This document shows positions 35,200-43,797 of a stretch of 64,000 nt of DNA, piece by piece. The translations under genes and the position numbers were made by a program. Within the stretch, counting starts at the first letter, position 1, and every line of letters begins with the position of its first letter. The DNA is from Thalassospira sp. MCCC 1A01148 (GTDB lineage: Bacteria; Pseudomonadota; Alphaproteobacteria; Rhodospirillales; Thalassospiraceae): contig NZ_LPVZ01000019.1 of assembly GCF_001613795.1 (NCBI RefSeq), positions 186,001 through 250,000 of the forward strand, read 5' to 3'. The notes below the pieces were generated by a model, which searched no databases, was not told the DNA's origin, and worked only from the letters and a program-made list of their open reading frames with translations.

Positions 35200-37271
35200 A
35201 TCAGGGATGGCAGAACCTACAGCTTTCACCACTGCTTGATATCACCATCCTGCAAGGTTTGGCGATCCTGTGCCTGGTGGCGGTCATTGTCTTTACGCTG
35301 TTTCGCTTGCGCGGGACGGTCTGGCGGGCAGTTGTCATGGTGCTGGTTCTTTTGACCCTTCTGGCTCCGCAATTCACCGATCAGGAAAGCGAACAACTCA
35401 GCGACATCGTGCTTGTGCTGGTCGACCGGTCGGCCAGCCAGAATATCGCAGACCGGGCAACACAGACCGACGCGGCAATTGCTGAACTGCAAGATCGCTT
35501 TGCCGATGATCCGTCTGTTGAGCTGCGTTTTGAAGATGTTCCGGGTAAGACCGATACGCGGATGTTTGCAGTGCTTGACCGGTTACTCGGTGGTTTACCG
35601 CGCGAACGGCTGGGCGGGGTCATGATGATTACCGACGGACAGGTGCATGACGTTCCCGACCGGCTTGACCTGAACGCGCCATTGCATGTTCTGATCAGTG
35701 GCGGGCGCGATGAACGCGATCGCAGGCTGGTCATTCGCCAAAGTGCCGATTACGGCATTGTCGGCAAGGATGCCGAATTCATGATCGAGGCCGTTGATCC
35801 ACAACTGCCCCCGGGCACGGCCATCCCGGTAAGGATGTTGTTCGAAGACGGCACGGAACGTGAGATTGCCCTGCCTGCCAATGAGCAACACCGGGTGAGC
35901 ATCCCGGTGCCCCATGCCGGATCGGTTCTGGCCGAATTGCGCATGGATACGTTTGATGAAGAAACCGACAAAACCAACAATCGGTTGATCCTTGAAACCA
36001 CAGGGGTGCGTGACCGGCTGCGCGTTTTGTTGCTTTCTGGTGAACCCCATCCGGGCGAACGCGCCTGGCGCAACCTTCTGCGGGCCGATCCGGGTGTGGA
36101 TCTTGTGCATTTCACAATTTTGCGCCCGCCGGAAAAGGGCGACGACACACCGATCAATGAACTGGCCCTGATCCCGTTTCCGATCCGCGACCTGTTTGAG
36201 GTCCGGTTGCGTCAGTTCGATCTGATCATTTTTGATCGCTATCAGATGCGCGGGGTTTTGCCGCCCCACTATCTGGAAAAGGTGGTTGATTTCGTGCGCT
36301 GGGGCGGGGCAGCACTGGTCGTCGCCGGGCCGGAATATATCGGGCCGGACGGACTTGCCGGTACGGCCTTGAACGATCTGATGCCCGCCGTGCCCACAGG
36401 ACGTGTGATCGAACAGGCCTTCGTCCCGCGCGTCAATCAGGCCGGACGATTGCATCCGGTGACAACCGCGATTGCCGGGTCCCCGAATACGCCACCAAAA
36501 TGGGGGCAGTGGTATCGCCAGATCGAAACCCGTGTCTCTGATCCTGACGCCATGACGCTTTTGACCGGTGTTGACGAAATGCCGCTTCTGACCATGCAGC
36601 GCGTTGAGGAAGGCCGCGTCGCGATGCTGAGTTCCGATCAGATGTGGCTGTGGCAGCGCGGCCATGATGGCGGCGGCCCGGTTGCCGAATTGCTGCGGCG
36701 TCTTTCGCACTGGCTGATGAAGGAACCCGCCCTTGACGAAAATACGGTCCGCAGCGAACGCAGTCCCGATGGCAACAGCCTGATCCTGAATTGGCGCAAA
36801 ATCGGCGCGGCCCCGGACACAGCCAGCGTGATCAACCCGGAAACAGGCGAACAGATCAACGCCACGTTCGAACAACTGCCCGACCAGTCATGGCAGGCGA
36901 CCGTGCCTATTGAAACCCGTGGTCTGATCCGGGTTCGGGTCCGCGATCAAAACAATCGCAGTCAAACCAGCCTGCATGTGGATCGCGATGTTTTGACCGC
37001 CGAAACCCAGAACACCAATTCCACCCCAGACCTTTTGGCTGGCGTGGTGGCGGAAAATGACGGTTATATCGGTCGGATCGAAGACGGCTTGCCTGATTTT
37101 CGCCATGTGCCTGATGATCGTATCTGGCATGGCGGTAACTGGGCTGGCTTTGTACAAACCGACAGTTTCAAGACCGTGATTGGCGGCATCACCAACCTGC
37201 TGCCCATCCCGTTTGTAGCACTTTTGATCGGCGCGATCTGTTTGCTGGGCTGGCGGATTGAAAGCAAGTAA
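35196..37271 (+). CDS. Membrane protein with VWA-like domain, last gene of MoxR operon
   Basis: A 691-aa membrane protein. Two helices at the N-terminus (about residues 14-33 and 38-58) are followed by a VWA-like domain with an intact DRSAS (DxSxS) metal motif near residue 70. A middle domain resembles the glutamine-amidotransferase-like region of the preceding protein (DFVRWGGAALVVAGPEYIGP). A final helix (LLPIPFVALLIGAICLLGW) anchors the C-terminus. This topology displays a large periplasmic or cytoplasmic module between anchors. It abuts the convergent LysR gene with no terminator visible. Confidence 0.85.
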   Translation: MNQGWQNLQLSPLLDITILQGLAILCLVAVIVFTLFRLRGTVWRAVVMVLVLLTLLAPQFTDQESEQLSDIVLVLVDRSASQNIADRATQTDAAIAELQDRFADDPSVELRFEDVPGKTDTRMFAVLDRLLGGLPRERLGGVMMITDGQVHDVPDRLDLNAPLHVLISGGRDERDRRLVIRQSADYGIVGKDAEFMIEAVDPQLPPGTAIPVRMLFEDGTEREIALPANEQHRVSIPVPHAGSVLAELRMDTFDEETDKTNNRLILETTGVRDRLRVLLLSGEPHPGERAWRNLLRADPGVDLVHFTILRPPEKGDDTPINELALIPFPIRDLFEVRLRQFDLIIFDRYQMRGVLPPHYLEKVVDFVRWGGAALVVAGPEYIGPDGLAGTALNDLMPAVPTGRVIEQAFVPRVNQAGRLHPVTTAIAGSPNTPPKWGQWYRQIETRVSDPDAMTLLTGVDEMPLLTMQRVEEGRVAMLSSDQMWLWQRGHDGGGPVAELLRRLSHWLMKEPALDENTVRSERSPDGNSLILNWRKIGAAPDTASVINPETGEQINATFEQLPDQSWQATVPIETRGLIRVRVRDQNNRSQTSLHVDRDVLTAETQNTNSTPDLLAGVVAENDGYIGRIEDGLPDFRHVPDDRIWHGGNWAGFVQTDSFKTVIGGITNLLPIPFVALLIGAICLLGWRIESK

Positions 37272-38237
37272 TTACGGGGTCGGGCGCTGACGTCCACGCC
37301 CTTCATGATATTCGACGCATGCTTCCTTGTGGAAGTTACAAAGGCCACCTTTGAATTTCTCGACCAGGAAATCGATAAAGACACGCACCTTGCTTGGCAG
37401 GTGGCGGCGCTCGGGATAGACCGCATAAATCCCGCCACTGCTAAGCGGGTCATAGTCTTGAAGGATGCGGACCAAACGCCCTTCACTGAGGGCCTCGGCA
37501 ACGATGAATTCCGGTTCGCGCGCGATGCCAAGTCCCCGGATGGCAGCAACAGAGGTGAACTCGCCATTGTTGCATGACATCACCGGGTTCACCCGAACCG
37601 AGACCTGACCATCGGGACCTTCAAAATCCCAGATATTGGGACTTGGGACGTTGGTATATGAAATCGTCCTGTGTTCGAGCAGATCCTGTGGCGTTTTGGG
37701 TTCGCCATGTTCTGCCAGATACCCCGGGGATGCAACTACATGCCCCCTGAAATCGGCAAGTTTGCGTGCAATAAGACTGGAATCTTTAAGGCGCGTGATT
37801 CGCAACGCCATATCAATCCCTTCGGCCACGAGATCGACCATATGATCGGCCAGGTGAATATCGACGTGGAGCCCCGGATACTTTTCCATGAACTCGGTAA
37901 CGAGTTGCGGCAGATACATCTGCCCAAAGGTCAGCGGGGCGGAAATGCGAAGTGTGCCACGCGGTGTGCCACGCAAATCAGTCAATGCATGTTCGGCTGT
38001 TTCGATTTCTTCGACCACGCGTGCGCAGTGCTGATAGAAGGTCGACCCGGCATCTGTCAGGCTCAGCCGCCGTGTTGTGCGGTTCAAAAGCCGAATGCCA
38101 AGATTGTCCTCAAGCTTCGTCACATGTTTGCTGACCGCAGATTTTGACATACCAAGTTTGCGGGCCGCGCCGGAAAAACTGCGTTCTTCGACAACGCGGG
38201 CAAAGACGGTCATCCCGTCAAGATTTCCGATCAACAT
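37272..38237 (-). CDS. LysR-family transcriptional regulator
   Basis: A 321-aa LysR protein. The N-terminal winged HTH is clear (FARVVEERSFSGAARKLGMSKSAVSKHVTKLEDNLG, residues about 12-47), and the co-inducer-binding domain follows. It resembles the CrgA/DmlR branch that controls adjacent divergent genes. It is divergent from the glutathionyl-hydroquinone reductase gene across 161 bp, so quinone or redox stress control of that gene is a reasonable guess. The gene ends one base from the stop codon of the convergent MoxR operon. Confidence 0.9.
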   Translation of the reverse strand: MLIGNLDGMTVFARVVEERSFSGAARKLGMSKSAVSKHVTKLEDNLGIRLLNRTTRRLSLTDAGSTFYQHCARVVEEIETAEHALTDLRGTPRGTLRISAPLTFGQMYLPQLVTEFMEKYPGLHVDIHLADHMVDLVAEGIDMALRITRLKDSSLIARKLADFRGHVVASPGYLAEHGEPKTPQDLLEHRTISYTNVPSPNIWDFEGPDGQVSVRVNPVMSCNNGEFTSVAAIRGLGIAREPEFIVAEALSEGRLVRILQDYDPLSSGGIYAVYPERRHLPSKVRVFIDFLVEKFKGGLCNFHKEACVEYHEGRGRQRPTP

Positions 38238-38398
38238 TAAGCGACTCCCAGGGCGGACTGTTGCGCGATTGGAAACAAATTAATGTCACATCAACGGATT
38301 GTCTTCAACGCGGAAATCGGGACAATAAACCTCAACAATCGCAATATGCCCTTTGCAGCCGCTAGGGCACCGCGCCGACAACATGCAAGGAAACGGAC

Positions 38399-39358
38399 AT
38401 GGGATTACTTGTCGACGGAAAATGGCAAGACAAATGGTACGATACCAAAAGTACCGGCGGAAAGTTCAAGCGTCAGGAATCAGCGTTTCGCAACTGGATC
38501 TCGGCTGATGCAGATGCAGAATTCCCCGCGGAAAAGGGCCGCTATCATCTTTATGTGTCCTATGCCTGCCCCTGGGCGCATCGCACCCTGATTTTCCGCG
38601 CCCTGAAGGGGCTTGAAGACATGATCAGCGTATCGGTCGTGCACTGGCATATGGGTGAGAACGGTTGGGAGTTTGATCGCACCGCAGGGCTTCCCGACCA
38701 TCTTGAAGACCGCGACTTCATGCATCAGGTCTATACGGACGCGATTTCCGATTACACAGGGCGCGTCACGGTGCCTGTCGTCTGGGACAAGAAGGCCAAC
38801 AAACTGGTCAGCAATGAGTCTGCCGAAATCATTCGCATGTTTAACAGTGCGTTTGATGACCTTGGCGCGACCAACGTTGATTTCTATCCCGAAGCATTGC
38901 GGGCCGAAATCGACAAGGTGAACGAGCGCGTTTACCACGACGTGAATAACGGCGTGTACAAATCAGGCTTTGCCACGACACAGTCAGCCTATGAAGAGGC
39001 GGTCACCACCCTATTTGACGCGCTCGACTGGCTGGAAGACCGCCTGTCCAAACAGCGCTATCTTGTTGGCAATCAGCTTACAGAAGCAGACTGGCGGCTG
39101 TTTACCACCCTGCTGCGCTTTGACCCGGTTTATCACGGGCATTTCAAATGCAATCTGCGCAAGCTGAATGAATATCCCAATCTTTGGGCCTATACGCGTG
39201 ATCTGTATCAGCAGCCCGGTATCAAGCAGACGGTGTTCATGGACCATATCAAGGGCCACTATTACGAAAGCCACCCGACGATCAATCCATCTGGTGTGGT
39301 TCCATTGGGCCCGGTGATGGATCTGGATGCGCCACATGGTCGCGAAAAGCTGTCCTGA
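38399..39358 (+). CDS. Glutathionyl-hydroquinone reductase (Xi-class GST)
   Basis: Xi-class glutathione transferase of 319 aa that removes glutathione from glutathionyl-hydroquinones. The N-terminal thioredoxin-like domain has the catalytic SYACPWAHRTLIFRALKGLE with its CPWAHR motif; further on VTVPVVWDK and NESAEIIRMFN bind glutathione. The C-terminal helical domain contains EADWRLFTTLLRFDPVYHGHFKCN, typical of YqjG/PcpF-like enzymes. AAGGAAAC precedes the ATG. Divergent LysR gene upstream; strong terminator downstream. Confidence 0.92.
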   Translation: MGLLVDGKWQDKWYDTKSTGGKFKRQESAFRNWISADADAEFPAEKGRYHLYVSYACPWAHRTLIFRALKGLEDMISVSVVHWHMGENGWEFDRTAGLPDHLEDRDFMHQVYTDAISDYTGRVTVPVVWDKKANKLVSNESAEIIRMFNSAFDDLGATNVDFYPEALRAEIDKVNERVYHDVNNGVYKSGFATTQSAYEEAVTTLFDALDWLEDRLSKQRYLVGNQLTEADWRLFTTLLRFDPVYHGHFKCNLRKLNEYPNLWAYTRDLYQQPGIKQTVFMDHIKGHYYESHPTINPSGVVPLGPVMDLDAPHGREKLS

Positions 39359-39383
39359 TCGCCAAACCCGGTATCGAAAAACA

Positions 39384-39414
39384 AAAAACCCCGCAGCATC
39401 GCTGCGGGGTTTTT
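39384..39414. terminator. Bidirectional terminator
   Basis: AAAAAACCCCGCAGC and GCTGCGGGGTTTTT form a long perfect stem with a tiny loop, A-run on the left and T-run on the right. It closes both the reductase gene and the convergent ATP synthase F0 operon. Confidence 0.9.
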
Positions 39415-39435
39415 AATTTCCGAAAATCGGAAAAA

Positions 39436-39939
39436 TCAGTTCAGACGAACTTTGATTTCCGCGATCGCGCTATCAACCAGCTCGTCTGCCTTTGCACCCG
39501 AAACCTTGTCGCTGACAAGTGCCGTGGTGGCCTTGGCTGCGATTTCGGCGACATGCGCACGAACTTCGGCGATAGCCTGGCTTTCGAGGTTGGAGATACG
39601 ATCCAGAGCCTGCTGTTCACGGCGTTTAAGGGCCGCTTTCAACTCTGCCTGGGCGCTCTCTAGCATACGGTCGGCTTCTACCTTGGCATGCGCGCGGATT
39701 TCGTCAGCTTCCTTAAGCGCTTCACGCTGTTTGGCCTGATAATTGGCCAGAAGCTCTTGGGCTTCTTCGCGAAGACGCTGTGCTTCGTCCAGTTCGTCGG
39801 AAATCTTCTGTGCACGTTTATCAAGTGCAGCAGAGATCCCTTTGACGGCTTTGAAACCGCCAAAACCGACGACCAGCACGAAGGAAAGCGTGGTCCAGGT
39901 GTATGGATCGGTAAGGAAAGTAACCTCTTGGGTTGCCAT
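39436..39939 (-). CDS. atpF: ATP synthase F0 subunit b
   Basis: Peripheral stalk subunit of the proton ATP synthase, 167 aa. One N-terminal membrane helix (TWTTLSFVLVVGFGGFKAV) is followed by a long charged coiled-coil with heptad pattern (LDEAQRLREEAQELLANYQAKQREALKEA-type). It pairs with the b' subunit encoded 4 nt upstream, the arrangement of alphaproteobacteria and cyanobacteria. Last gene of atpI-atpB-atpE-b'-b. F1 genes are not in the window. Confidence 0.93.
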   Translation of the reverse strand: MATQEVTFLTDPYTWTTLSFVLVVGFGGFKAVKGISAALDKRAQKISDELDEAQRLREEAQELLANYQAKQREALKEADEIRAHAKVEADRMLESAQAELKAALKRREQQALDRISNLESQAIAEVRAHVAEIAAKATTALVSDKVSGAKADELVDSAIAEIKVRLN

Positions 39940-39943
39940 TATC

Positions 39944-40429
39944 TTACTCTCCTACGATTGCCGAAACAGCCTTGTCGGCAGTTTTGGCCTGAACCTTGAC
40001 ACCGATAAGTTTGTCGGTTGCTTCACGGGCAATTTCCGATGCTGCTTCTGCAACACCCGTCATCGCATCCGCTTTTGCGTCCGCAATTGCCTTTTCGGCG
40101 TCAGATGTCTTTTTAGACAGCTTCTTGACCATAGCTTCGGTTTTCTTGGCTTGCTCTGCAGCAGCCTTTTCCGATGCTTCGCGAATATCTGCCTGAGCAG
40201 CATCACGAGCTTCTGCCAGAGCAGCCTCGTACTTCGCGATGGCGGCATCGGTTTCGTCTTTCAACGCCCGAGCCTTGCCAAGGTTGTCTTCGATGGTTTT
40301 TTGACGGCGTTCAAGAACTTCACCGACTTTCGGCAGCGCGATTCTCGACATCAGGAAATACAAGATGGCGAAAATAACGAACAGCCAGAAAATCTGTTCT
40401 GAGAACGTCGCAATATCAAACTGCGGCAT
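39944..40429 (-). CDS. atpG: ATP synthase F0 subunit b'
   Basis: Second peripheral-stalk subunit, 161 aa. The N-terminus MPQFDIATFSEQIFWLFVIFAILYFLMSRIALP is the b'-type leader with its single membrane helix. An Ala/Glu/Lys-rich coiled-coil follows (KAAAEQAKKTEAMVKKLSK). The symbol is used variably (atpG, atpF2, atpX). It lies between atpE and atpF, all on the minus strand, and forms a heterodimer with subunit b. Confidence 0.92.
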   Translation of the reverse strand: MPQFDIATFSEQIFWLFVIFAILYFLMSRIALPKVGEVLERRQKTIEDNLGKARALKDETDAAIAKYEAALAEARDAAQADIREASEKAAAEQAKKTEAMVKKLSKKTSDAEKAIADAKADAMTGVAEAASEIAREATDKLIGVKVQAKTADKAVSAIVGE

Positions 40430-40503
40430 AGCCTACTCCCGAATTCAACGAGACCGGCGAGGGAGTGCCTCGCCGGGCCGTGTATTCGCGCAAAAGGCGC
40501 CGA

Positions 40504-40728
40504 TTAGCCGAACAGAACGATCAGCGCAACGACGAGTGCGAACAGTGCAATAGCTTCGGTAACAGCAAAGCCGATCCAGCCATACAGTTCAACGTCGCCT
40601 TTTGCAGCCGGGTTACGGCCAACAGTCGCAATCAGGCTCGACCAGATGTTACCAACACCGATACCGGCACCAATCATGCCAATAGCAGCCAGGCCAGCAC
40701 CGATCATCTTAGCAGCATCGAGTTCCAT
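40504..40728 (-). CDS. atpE: ATP synthase F0 subunit c
   Basis: Proteolipid of the rotor ring, 74 aa with two membrane helices. Helix 1 is glycine-rich (GAGLAAIGMIGAGIGVGNIW), the polar loop is the conserved RNPAAKG, and helix 2 carries the ion-binding Glu in AVTEAIALFALVVALIVLF. No Na+-type ligand set is evident around it, so a proton ring is expected. Confidence 0.96.
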   Translation of the reverse strand: MELDAAKMIGAGLAAIGMIGAGIGVGNIWSSLIATVGRNPAAKGDVELYGWIGFAVTEAIALFALVVALIVLFG

Positions 40729-40788
40729 AACTTCACCCTTTCGAATTTCTTAAAGGCAATCAGAAGAGATCACACCAAACCACACACA

Positions 40789-41511
40789 TCAGTGCATGTG
40801 GATTGCATCATGGAGATAGATGCAGGTGAGAATTGTGTAGACATAAGCCTGAAGCGCAGCAATGCCGAACTCCAGAACAGTAATCCCCGTCAGCAAAGCA
40901 AACGGAAGCACGCCGAGAATGCCAATCAGGCCAACGAACCCACCGATAACTTTCAGCATGATGTGGCCGACGGTCATGTTCGCAAACAGTCGGATCGCCA
41001 AGCTGAACGGACGAGAGAAATAGGAGATGATTTCGATCGGGATCAGAATGATCGCAGTCGCAATCGGCGCACCTTCAGGGAAGAACATCCGAAGATAATG
41101 CGTACCATGACGCATGAAGCCGATGACCGTCACACCGAGGAAGATCACCAGAGCCATCGCAAAGGTTACGGCGATGTGGCTCGTAAAGGTAAAGCTGTGC
41201 GGGATCATGCCAAGCAGGTTCCCGAACAGAACAAACATAAACAGCGTAAAGACGAACGGGAAATATTTGCGACCTGCGCTTCCCACGTTGTCCTTGAGCA
41301 TATTGGCGACGAATTCGTACATCACCTCGGCAGATCCCTGCCAGCGCCCCGGAACCAGCGCGCCGCGACGCATCGAAAGCGTCATGAAGCCCGTTACGAG
41401 AACGGCTGCGATCACCATCCAAAGTGCGGAGTTGGTGAAGGAAATATCAATGCCGGCAACCGAAAGTTCGGCCAAGGGCTTGATTTCAAACTGCTCTAGC
41501 GGTCCAGCCAC
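40789..41511 (-). CDS. atpB: ATP synthase F0 subunit a
   Basis: Stator channel subunit, 240 aa with about six membrane segments. The essential Arg is in SLAIRLFANMTVGHIM, and the last helices carry the LQAYVYTILTCIYLHDAIHMH C-terminus common to alphaproteobacterial subunit a. Encoded between atpI and atpE. Confidence 0.96.
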   Translation of the reverse strand: MAGPLEQFEIKPLAELSVAGIDISFTNSALWMVIAAVLVTGFMTLSMRRGALVPGRWQGSAEVMYEFVANMLKDNVGSAGRKYFPFVFTLFMFVLFGNLLGMIPHSFTFTSHIAVTFAMALVIFLGVTVIGFMRHGTHYLRMFFPEGAPIATAIILIPIEIISYFSRPFSLAIRLFANMTVGHIMLKVIGGFVGLIGILGVLPFALLTGITVLEFGIAALQAYVYTILTCIYLHDAIHMH

Positions 41512-41532
41512 CGTAATCCTCGCTCAATATTA

Positions 41533-41898
41533 TCAGGGTTCGGATTGGTCCCCGTTCCCCTGCTTGCGCTCCCCCATCGCACGGCCAAGTCCGACAGCAC
41601 TGTCAAAACCCTTGGCAACGCGATAAGCGTTCAAACCTCCGGCACCTGCTCCGAGAAAAACAAACAGAACAAGCAGCCAAGGTGTCGTATCAAGCACCCG
41701 ATCCAGCGCCCAGCCGATCAGCAAGCCAACAAGAACCGCAGCGATCATTTCCGCCGAAATCCTCATGCCAAGCGCCATCCCTTGGGATGGTTTGCCGGTC
41801 GCCCGGTTCGGGCTGTGCAGGTCTTTGCGTTTGCCTGTAACTGCTGCCAGTTTGCTTTCAAGCTCTGCTAATGAAGCGCGATCTTTATCATCGCTCAT
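41533..41898 (-). CDS. atpI: AtpI/AtpZ-type ATP synthase accessory protein
   Basis: A 121-aa membrane protein at the head of the F0 operon. Two hydrophobic helices (about residues 51-68 and 75-93) are separated by DRVLDTTPW; the first contains MISAEMIAAVLVGLLIGW-type sequence with an acidic residue. The N-terminal third is charged and soluble. AtpI helps c-ring assembly or Mg2+ supply. The C-terminal FDSAVGLGRAMGERKQ tail is the usual alphaproteobacterial form. Confidence 0.88.
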   Translation of the reverse strand: MSDDKDRASLAELESKLAAVTGKRKDLHSPNRATGKPSQGMALGMRISAEMIAAVLVGLLIGWALDRVLDTTPWLLVLFVFLGAGAGGLNAYRVAKGFDSAVGLGRAMGERKQGNGDQSEP

Positions 41899-41952
41899 TG
41901 TCGTGAACCCCGCTTTGGCAGCCCTGCAGACGTCGCAAGGAAATGCGCGGGC

Positions 41953-41981
41953 AACATACTTAGCACCCCATGGGCTGTCAA
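41953..41981 (-). promoter_or_regulatory. Sigma-70-type promoter of the F0 ATP synthase operon
   Basis: On the minus strand TTGACA (complement of 41976-41981) and TATGTT (complement of 41953-41958) are separated by exactly 17 bp. The -10 lies about 55 bp upstream of the atpI start codon. The -35 is a perfect consensus match. Confidence 0.65.
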
Positions 41982-42357
41982 GCTGTAAAACCCCACCCTG
42001 CGCTGGCTTTAAAAACTGATGTTAAATGATATATTTCAAATACTTAACCCAGCAAATGTGATTGAAAACACTTTTGATGTTAGGCAATAGTCGCAATCGG
42101 TTAAATTAACAGTGAACTGCCCCACTTGCCTGCAACGGGCGGTTTTCCTTGGTTATCACCGATTTGGCGGCGGTTTCTGTGCCGACTGACAAATTTGGTG
42201 ATTTTCCCCAAGACCATACAATTTGCCAGAATCAGAGCTGAATTTCTTCGAAACCATGAAATATCGGCAGTTTAAACCGTGGCCACATTCCCGATTCACC
42301 ATCAGGCCGCGACTTCAGTTCCCGTCACTCCCGTCACCAAGGACAGCCATCAGTTGA
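41982..42357. other. AT-rich intergenic stretch
   Basis: About 375 bases between the atp promoter and the end of the methyltransferase gene, which is also on the minus strand. It is more AT-rich than its surroundings at the left end, with many TTAA tetramers. I see no gene, RNA fold or convincing terminator. Confidence 0.4.
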
Positions 42358-43689
42358 TCATACCTTACGCACGCGCAGGGTGCGTTCACCGTCGACTTTC
42401 TGCCAGCCATCCGGTTTGGCAGCCAACATCCAGTCGAACTTGTGAAACAGTGCCCAAACAGCGCCAAGCGTATTGACCGCAATTGAGTTCATATCAATCG
42501 GCTGGGTATCAAGGATTTCGTCACGCAGGATGGCAACAATCTGTGCGACCGTGTTCTTGCCATCAAAGACCGCCAACAAGCGCGCCAAATCTGGCCCACC
42601 TGTCAGATCAACCGCATTGCCACTGCCATCTTCGATCAGGACCGGCTGACCTGCGAGCGCAACCAGATCGTCAAAGAAGGTCTTGTTTGGCGGAACAAAG
42701 AAATAGGGTGCCAGTTCCGCATCCGGCAGAACTTCGGTCGTTTGGCCCTTGTCTTCACGCGTCAGATAAAATGCATGAAGTGGCATCGCGCCACTGAAGC
42801 GTTCGCAGAATGCCTGTTGATCACATAGCGGCTTTGCCGCCAGTTCACGCAGCAACGCCGGATCACGGACCAGATTTTCAATGTTGTAATGGGCCTTGCC
42901 CGTGCCACCGAACCCGAAGAAACCGGTAAAGGCCGCAACATGCAGTTCTGCCGAAGACGCAAAGCGATAAACACCATGGACGTCATAGGCACATTCAACG
43001 GGATGCAGCAGCAGGTCGACAATTTCCGGATCGTTTTCAAGCAGACCTTTGATAAAGCCCGGGCAGCCGCCCATTTTAAGCAACATGTTGTCTTCGGGCA
43101 GGGCCGAGAGCAACGTACGCGTCATCTCAAGCTGCTGCGGCAGGTCTTTGCCTTCCAGCAATGGCTCGATCATTTTGCGCCATTCTGTCACGGCAAGACG
43201 GCCATGTTCGCCGTAAACCATGATGCCCATCGCCCCATCGGCCTTAAGCACAGATGTCAGATCCCGCAGGCCTTCTTCCGGGTCTTCAAGGTGATGCAAG
43301 ACACCGGCGCAATTGATGTAATCGAACGCTTCGGGTTTGGATTTGGCAAACTCTGAGATCGTCTGATTAACAAAGCTGACATTTGAAAGACCGCGTGCCT
43401 CGGCCCGTGCCCGGGCGACCTTTGTGCTGGCGCTTGATGGTTCAAGATAGGTTACCGATCCACCAACGTCACGTAGCTGTTCTGCCAACCAGATCATCGA
43501 ATCACCGGTTCCGCCACCTGCCACAAGGGCGCGAAAGCTGTCGTCGAAGTCCTTGGCCCCGCCAAAGCAGTAATGATTAACCCGCGAGAGTGTATCAAGT
43601 GGCGGCATTAACAGACGGTCTTTTTCCTGCTGCGGATCACGCAGGGGATAGGGAAACAGCTCATACAGCTCGCGCACTTTCTGGGACAT
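42358..43689 (-). CDS. SAM-dependent methyltransferase with C-terminal extension
   Basis: A 443-aa protein. It opens with VRELYELFPYPLRDP, a leader I associate with a family of tailed class I methyltransferases. The SAM fold follows: motif I LVAGGGTGDSMIWLAEQL (about residues 54-72), acidic loop YLEPSSAS, motif IV FDYINCAGVLHHLEDPEEGL. About 240 further residues follow with no domain I can name; the end (IAVNTLGAVWALFHKFDWMLA) could be a small winged-helix. The substrate is unknown. It lies downstream of smc on the same strand, 108 nt away. Confidence 0.8.
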   Translation of the reverse strand: MSQKVRELYELFPYPLRDPQQEKDRLLMPPLDTLSRVNHYCFGGAKDFDDSFRALVAGGGTGDSMIWLAEQLRDVGGSVTYLEPSSASTKVARARAEARGLSNVSFVNQTISEFAKSKPEAFDYINCAGVLHHLEDPEEGLRDLTSVLKADGAMGIMVYGEHGRLAVTEWRKMIEPLLEGKDLPQQLEMTRTLLSALPEDNMLLKMGGCPGFIKGLLENDPEIVDLLLHPVECAYDVHGVYRFASSAELHVAAFTGFFGFGGTGKAHYNIENLVRDPALLRELAAKPLCDQQAFCERFSGAMPLHAFYLTREDKGQTTEVLPDAELAPYFFVPPNKTFFDDLVALAGQPVLIEDGSGNAVDLTGGPDLARLLAVFDGKNTVAQIVAILRDEILDTQPIDMNSIAVNTLGAVWALFHKFDWMLAAKPDGWQKVDGERTLRVRKV

Positions 43690-43797
43690 TCGGCCTTCAC
43701 CATCATTGAGTTTCTATGATGTTTAGCATCGGGTGCCCTATCAGTTTATTAATAAACTGCTCAAGAACCGGGCGGCCTGTAGCCGATGTTGTGGGTC

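Noticed and set aside
35595-36875. A 426-codon minus-strand frame
   Set aside because: Antisense to the VWA-like membrane protein gene of the MoxR operon; no motifs, and the plus-strand frame is overlap-coupled to its neighbour.
40465-41499. A 344-codon plus-strand frame
   Set aside because: Antisense to atpE and atpB, both unmistakable. The translation is rich in Asn, Arg and His and looks random.
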